From contig JAFZQK010000018.1 of NCBI GenBank assembly GCA_017620455.1, positions 1 through 17,770 of the forward strand: DNA of 17,770 nucleotides. Direction: 5' to 3'. Within the stretch, counting starts at the first letter, position 1; every line of letters starts with the position of its first letter. Made by a program: the position numbers and the translations under genes. This DNA is from Clostridia bacterium (GTDB lineage: Bacteria > Bacillota_A > Clostridia > Christensenellales > Aristaeellaceae). Shown here one piece after another: positions 15,026 through 17,770 of this stretch. Under the pieces are notes generated by a model that was given only the letters and a program-made list of their open reading frames with translations, searched no databases and was not told where the DNA came from.

Positions 15026-15531
15026 GGCAGGCTGGTGCGCCTGTCCCAGGACGCGACCGAGGGCAAGGACGTCTCCCAGGAGCAGCTGACCGTGACCGAT
15101 GCCCTGGACACGATGGTGAAGTGGTTCTGCATCCTGTTCAACAACCAGTTCACCCCGGATGAGGTCTACGACAACTATCCCGCCGACCGCCTGATGCACG
15201 ACATCGCTCTGGCGCTGATGGCCGTACAGACCCAGACTACAGAGGTGCTGGATTCTTTCCCTACGATTCCGGTGGTGCAGGAAGCGGAACAGATTCTGGC
15301 GGAGGCGGAGAATCAGGAAGTGAAGACCGCGAAGGCACCCTGACACTGCCGGAATACATCTATGCCACTTACAACGAACTTCTGAAAGCCGGGTGGCGCA
15401 TGACGGAATTGGATGCCATGGACATGCTGGGCTTTCTTCGCCTGCGGGCTTGGGATGCCCGGCGGGAGCAGGAAAAGAAGAAACCCCGGCAGCGCTTCAT
15501 TGATGAAGTCTGGCCGGGGGTGAAACCATGA
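15026..15531 (+). pseudogene. 5'-truncated phage tail assembly chaperone (gpG/gpGT-like) with -1 frameshift
   Basis: The 3' portion of a siphophage tail assembly chaperone pair. The first frame (from about GRLVRLSQDATEGKDVS) runs through DALDTMVKWFCILFNNQFT and MHDIALALMAVQTQTTEVLDSF to a TGA at 15341-15343. A second frame, -1 relative to it, continues to 15531. After a Gly/Ser/Asp linker it encodes LPEYIYATYNELLKAGW, MTELDAMDMLGFLRLRAWDA and RQRFIDEVWPGVKP, which look like the T domain of gpGT. The heptamer TTTCCCT (15256-15262) sits in the correct phase for a -1 slip. Upstream of 15026 the sequence is methyltransferase DNA on the other strand, so the gene has lost its start. Confidence 0.7.
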
Positions 15532-15575
15532 TTTTCCAACTTCCGGGTTATCGTGTCAATACAACACTAAAATAG
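15528..15575 (+). other. short coupled reading frame after the tail chaperone, probably truncated
   Basis: An ATG overlaps the chaperone stop (ATGA) and is preceded by GGGGGTG. It reads MIFQLPGYRVNTTLK and stops just before the end of the S66 peptidase gene on the other strand. It may be the first codons of a phage gene cut by insertion of the peptidase gene, or chance. Confidence 0.3.
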
Positions 15576-15578
15576 TCA

Positions 15579-16607
15579 TTAGTCAATGAATCGGATGATC
15601 TGCTTTTCAGCATCGACAACTGAATTAACACCGAAGGGCATAATGCAGCGTGGCATTGCATGTCCTATATTTAGGTTAAAAACAATTGGGAGTTCTGGCT
15701 GATCAATCACATTAACCAGCAACTGTTTATACTCCTCTGCATAGGTCTCATCCATGGGTTTTCCAGCCAGTACGCCGCTTATGGTGTTGAATATACCCGT
15801 TGCCTTCAGATACTCCAATGCATTTCGATACTTTTCAGGAGTTGGCTTCTCTTCGCTGGATTCCAGCAACAGGATACGTCCACGCCAGTCTTCTGCATCC
15901 GGGAACAAATGATACTTTTGGCATAATACTGGCATGTCTGCATACCTTTCCCCATCAAAAAAATCATGTATTGAGTCGATGCATCCGCCAAGTATTGGAC
16001 CGGAGAAAACAGGCGGCCCCTGTAACAATTCGAATCCCTGGTTGGGAAGTGCAGGTAGCTGCTTACCCACCTGTTCTGGCGAAAAGCATTCCCTTTCTCC
16101 GTACCAAACATTGCTCGGAGTAATCTCCCTGATCTTCCCGGTAGTGATCAGTTCCTCAAAAAATTTCTGTGTGTATGGGTGCATCTGTGGACCCAGCTCG
16201 CAGATGTCTGCAAAAAATGCCTGACCGTAGAAGGTTTTCAGCCCAACTTTATGCAGCATGAAGTGATTGATTGTGGTGTCAGAGAAACCAAGGAATACTT
16301 TATCCGTGACTGCATCTACCAATTCATTGTTATCAAATAGATATGGCAGAAGCCGATATGTATCATCCCCACCGGTAGAACACAAGATCATATCTATTTC
16401 AGGATCCCTGAATGCTGCCAGAAGATCTTCTGCCCGTTTTTCCGGGTGATCCCTGACGTAATCAATCCCCATGCGTGCATGTGGCATAAATTTCACATTC
16501 AGTCCGAACCTCTTAAGTCTGCGGAGACCGATCTCCACCTCGAACTGAACAAATGGTTCGCCAACGATCCCGCTTGAAAGGCTGACAATTGCGACATTCC
16601 TGATCAT
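15579..16607 (-). CDS. S66-family LD-carboxypeptidase, MccF-like
   Basis: A 342-residue S66 serine peptidase. The family includes LdcA, which trims murein tetrapeptides, and MccF, which hydrolyses microcin C-type peptide-nucleotides and confers immunity. The catalytic triad is visible: Ser109 in FLGFSDTT, Glu249 in LLLESSEEKP and His316 in NIGHAMPR. STGGDDTYRLLPYL (77-90) and the position of Glu after LLLE favour the MccF side. Length is normal, and no signal peptide is seen, so it is cytoplasmic. The start ATG lies 5 bases after GGAGG. The gene has its own promoter, is visibly AT-richer than its neighbours, and lies antisense between two phage tail gene fragments, which marks it as acquired cargo. 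It is intact. Whether its substrate is a murein peptide or a toxin is inference. Confidence 0.88.
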   Translation of the reverse strand: MIRNVAIVSLSSGIVGEPFVQFEVEIGLRRLKRFGLNVKFMPHARMGIDYVRDHPEKRAEDLLAAFRDPEIDMILCSTGGDDTYRLLPYLFDNNELVDAVTDKVFLGFSDTTINHFMLHKVGLKTFYGQAFFADICELGPQMHPYTQKFFEELITTGKIREITPSNVWYGERECFSPEQVGKQLPALPNQGFELLQGPPVFSGPILGGCIDSIHDFFDGERYADMPVLCQKYHLFPDAEDWRGRILLLESSEEKPTPEKYRNALEYLKATGIFNTISGVLAGKPMDETYAEEYKQLLVNVIDQPELPIVFNLNIGHAMPRCIMPFGVNSVVDAEKQIIRFID

Positions 16608-16687
16608 GGCTTCCTCCAAATACGATCCAGCGATGGTGCGTTGAACAAAAATCCTGTTGTGTTAACTGCGCTTTTCAGCGCCTGCCC

Positions 16688-16716
16688 ATTATACCACTGA
16701 ACCCCTTATCTCGCAA
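16688..16716 (-). promoter_or_regulatory. promoter of the MccF-like peptidase gene
   Basis: Minus strand TTGCGA (16711-16716), a 17-base spacer ending in TGG and TATAAT (16688-16693), leaving a leader of about 75 bases. The leader contains GCGCTGAAAAGCGC, a small hairpin near the expected transcript start. Confidence 0.78.
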
Positions 16717-16736
16717 GAATAAGAAGGTGAAATCTC

Positions 16737-16952
16737 ATGGCTGAAACCCTGGGCGAACTGGTGGTCGCGCTGTCGCTGGACTCCAGCAATTTCTCGCGCA
16801 ATATGCGCTCCATCAATCAGCAGATCAAGGAAGCTGAGTCCACCTTCCGTCTGGCCGGGGCTGGCGTTCAGAACTATGAAAAGACCATCGCGGGCACGGA
16901 AGCCAAGCTGTCCATGCTGGGACAGAAGCTCACCCAGCAGCAGCGGGCCGTC
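16737..16952 (+). pseudogene. 5' fragment of a phage tail tape measure gene
   Basis: The first ~72 residues of a tape measure protein. MAETLGELVVALSLDSSNFSRNMRS is a common N-terminus of siphophage tape measure proteins, followed by a helical, Gln-rich stretch to LGQKLTQQQRAV. The ATG follows AAGGTG by 7 bases. After 16952 the frame runs into antisense methyltransferase sequence and ends at 17075, so the protein is truncated to a small fraction of its usual several hundred to >1000 residues. In siphophages this gene normally directly follows the tail assembly chaperone; here the peptidase gene lies between them. Confidence 0.78.
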
Positions 16953-17219
16953 CGATTGACGGATGGGCTTTTTCATGTCTTTGCCAATGCCCTTCTGCTC
17001 AATCAGCACATGGGTCGCCGGGATATAGCCGTCAATAAAGCTGGTATGGTCAAGATGCACTTGATCTTCAAATGAGATATATTCCGCTGCATGTTCTATG
17101 CCGAAAACATCACTTAACAAAGAAAGCCAAAACTTCTGGCTTTCTCCCTTTTCATATCCTTTGCCCTTCCAGTAATCTGCGAAATGCCTTGCCGCCTCTC
17201 GCTGCTGTACATCGTTCAT
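16947..17219 (-). pseudogene. 5' remnant of the DNA methyltransferase gene
   Basis: The first ~91 residues of the methyltransferase whose end is at 14705-15025. MNDVQQREAARHFADYWKGK, GESQKFWLSLLSDVFG, YISFEDQVHLDHTSFIDGYI and KKPIRQSDG match the N-terminal part of large class I DNA methyltransferases. The ATG follows GGGAGGA at good spacing, and a strong promoter precedes it. From about 16947 the frame only mirrors the tape measure fragment on the other strand and stops at 16689. A stub of ~177 residues could still be made but would lack any catalytic motif. Confidence 0.82.
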
Positions 17220-17243
17220 AAACGAATCCTCCCATCAAGGACT

Positions 17244-17259
17244 TAGTAAAATTTTACTA
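17244..17259. promoter_or_regulatory. 16-bp perfect palindrome over the methyltransferase -10 box, candidate operator
   Basis: TAGTAAAATTTTACTA covers the -10 element of the methyltransferase promoter, as expected for a dimeric repressor site. No regulator gene is present in the window. Confidence 0.55.
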
Positions 17260-17279
17260 TGCTTCCGCCAACATGTCAA
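17251..17279 (-). promoter_or_regulatory. promoter of the methyltransferase remnant
   Basis: Minus strand consensus TTGACA (17274-17279), a 17-base spacer and TAAAAT (17251-17256). It is probably still active, although the gene is broken. Confidence 0.78.
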
Positions 17280-17350
17280 TTCTGTACGGCAGTTCATAAT
17301 TTCTGAATTGTAGCCCTGCACAAAAATGTTCAAAAAAATAAAAAAAGCCC

Positions 17351-17379
17351 TTGACAAACCCCCGGTTGTTCAGTAAAAT
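17351..17379 (+). promoter_or_regulatory. promoter of the tRNA array
   Basis: TTGACA (17351-17356), a 17-base spacer and TAAAAT (17374-17379), 40 bases before the first tRNA. It is preceded by an A-rich stretch (17325-17346) that could act as an UP element. Confidence 0.82.
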
Positions 17380-17418
17380 AATCCTTGCCGCTTATGAAAC
17401 ACGGCGGCATGAAGCCTT

Positions 17419-17495
17419 CGGGGTGTAGCGCAGTCTGGTAGCGCACGTGCTTTGGGAGCATGGGGCCGGGGGTTCAAATCCCTTCACCCCGACCA
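17419..17495 (+). tRNA. tRNA-Pro (TGG)
   Basis: Acceptor CGGGGTG/CACCCCG, anticodon arm CGTGC-TTTGGGA-GCATG with anticodon TGG, T arm GGGTTCAAATCCC type, discriminator A and an encoded CCA. It is the first gene of the array. Confidence 0.95.
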
Positions 17496-17524
17496 TTCTG
17501 TCAGGCCCTGAAGGGTGTGCATGT

Positions 17525-17597
17525 GGCCCTGTGGTCAAGTGGCCTAAGACACCGCCCTTTCACGGCGGTAACTCGGGTTCGAATCCCGGCAGGGTCA
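17525..17597 (+). tRNA. tRNA-Glu (TTC)
   Basis: Acceptor GGCCCTG/CAGGGTC with one G-T pair, anticodon arm CCGCC-CTTTCAC-GGCGG with anticodon TTC, T loop GGTTCGAATCC, discriminator A. No CCA is encoded, unlike its neighbours (the next bases are TCC). Confidence 0.95.
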
Positions 17598-17641
17598 TCC
17601 TCTTTCTTCCTTTAGCGCGGCAGCCCTTCAGGAAAGCCCGT

Positions 17642-17718
17642 GGGCCTTTAGCTCAGTTGGTCAGAGCAGTCGGCTCATAACCGATCGGTCCGGGGTTCAA
17701 GTCCCTGAAGGCCCACCA
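17642..17718 (+). tRNA. tRNA-Met (CAT), elongator type
   Basis: Acceptor GGGCCTT/AAGGCCC, anticodon loop CTCATAA with anticodon CAT, discriminator A and encoded CCA. The fully paired acceptor start excludes the initiator. The body resembles clostridial elongator tRNA-Met; tRNA-Ile with lysidine-modified CAT is the less likely alternative. Confidence 0.9.
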
Positions 17719-17723
17719 TTCAT

Positions 17724-17770
17724 GGCCCGGTAGTTCAGTCGGTTTAGAATGCCAGCCTGTCACGCTGGAG
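17724..17770 (+). tRNA. tRNA-Asp (GTC), cut by the window end
   Basis: Starts GGCCCGG-TAGTTCAG and reaches the anticodon arm CCAGC-CTGTCAC-GCTGG with anticodon GTC. The variable region, T arm and acceptor 3' side lie outside the window. Confidence 0.9.

Noticed and set aside
16689..16946. Continuation of the methyltransferase N-terminal frame to a stop at 16689
   Set aside because: It mirrors the tape measure fragment on the other strand, so it is a chimeric tail, not methyltransferase sequence.

Overview
The window looks like chromosomal DNA of a GC-rich, probably gut-associated member of Clostridia (Bacillota). This is inferred from strong AGGAGG-type ribosome binding sites, sigma-A-type promoters (TTGNNN-N17/18-TATAAT), a LytR-CpsA-Psr cell-wall protein, a DUF1385-prmC-prfA cluster, a Cys4 ribosomal protein L31, and palindromic intergenic repeats of a kind common in gut clostridia. 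No species can be named from sequence alone.

Layout. (1) Positions 1-1674 (-) hold a multidrug/lipid-type ABC exporter that runs off the left edge. (2) Positions 1856-3249 (+) hold a VTC-domain protein (CYTH/triphosphate-tunnel fold) overlapping a DUF4956 membrane protein. A terminator and a fresh promoter follow, then a divergent membrane ion-pumping pyrophosphatase (3470-5626). (3) A bidirectional terminator at about 5.7 kb separates this from a minus-strand series. Read in transcription order this series is rpmE, a zinc-ribbon protein, a DUF1385 membrane protein, prmC-prfA, an LCP protein, a sugar nucleotidyltransferase, a SpoU-family RNA methyltransferase and a secreted TlpA-like thioredoxin. 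prmC methylates the Gln of the GGQ motif of the release factor encoded by prfA, and the two genes share an ATGA overlap. The LCP and nucleotidyltransferase pair points to cell-wall glycopolymer assembly.

(4) Positions 14207-14704 are non-coding. They hold the rpmE promoter and structured leader, plus two palindromic MITE-like elements. (5) Positions 14705-17219 are a decayed mobile island. A large DNA methyltransferase gene (minus strand) keeps only its N-terminal ~91 codons and C-terminal ~106 codons. Its middle is replaced by about 1.93 kb of phage tail DNA in the opposite orientation. That insert holds the 3' part of a tail assembly chaperone with an apparent -1 frameshift site, then an intact, lower-GC MccF-like S66 peptidase gene on the minus strand, then the 5' end of a tape measure gene. 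The peptidase gene has its own promoter and looks like phage cargo or an immunity gene. (6) Positions 17351-17770 hold a strong promoter and a tRNA array, Pro(TGG)-Glu(TTC)-Met(CAT)-Asp(GTC), with the last gene cut by the window edge.

The most interesting stretches are the nested phage-tail/MccF/methyltransferase island, the pyrophosphatase with substitutions at normally invariant sites, and the VTC-DUF4956 pair beside it.
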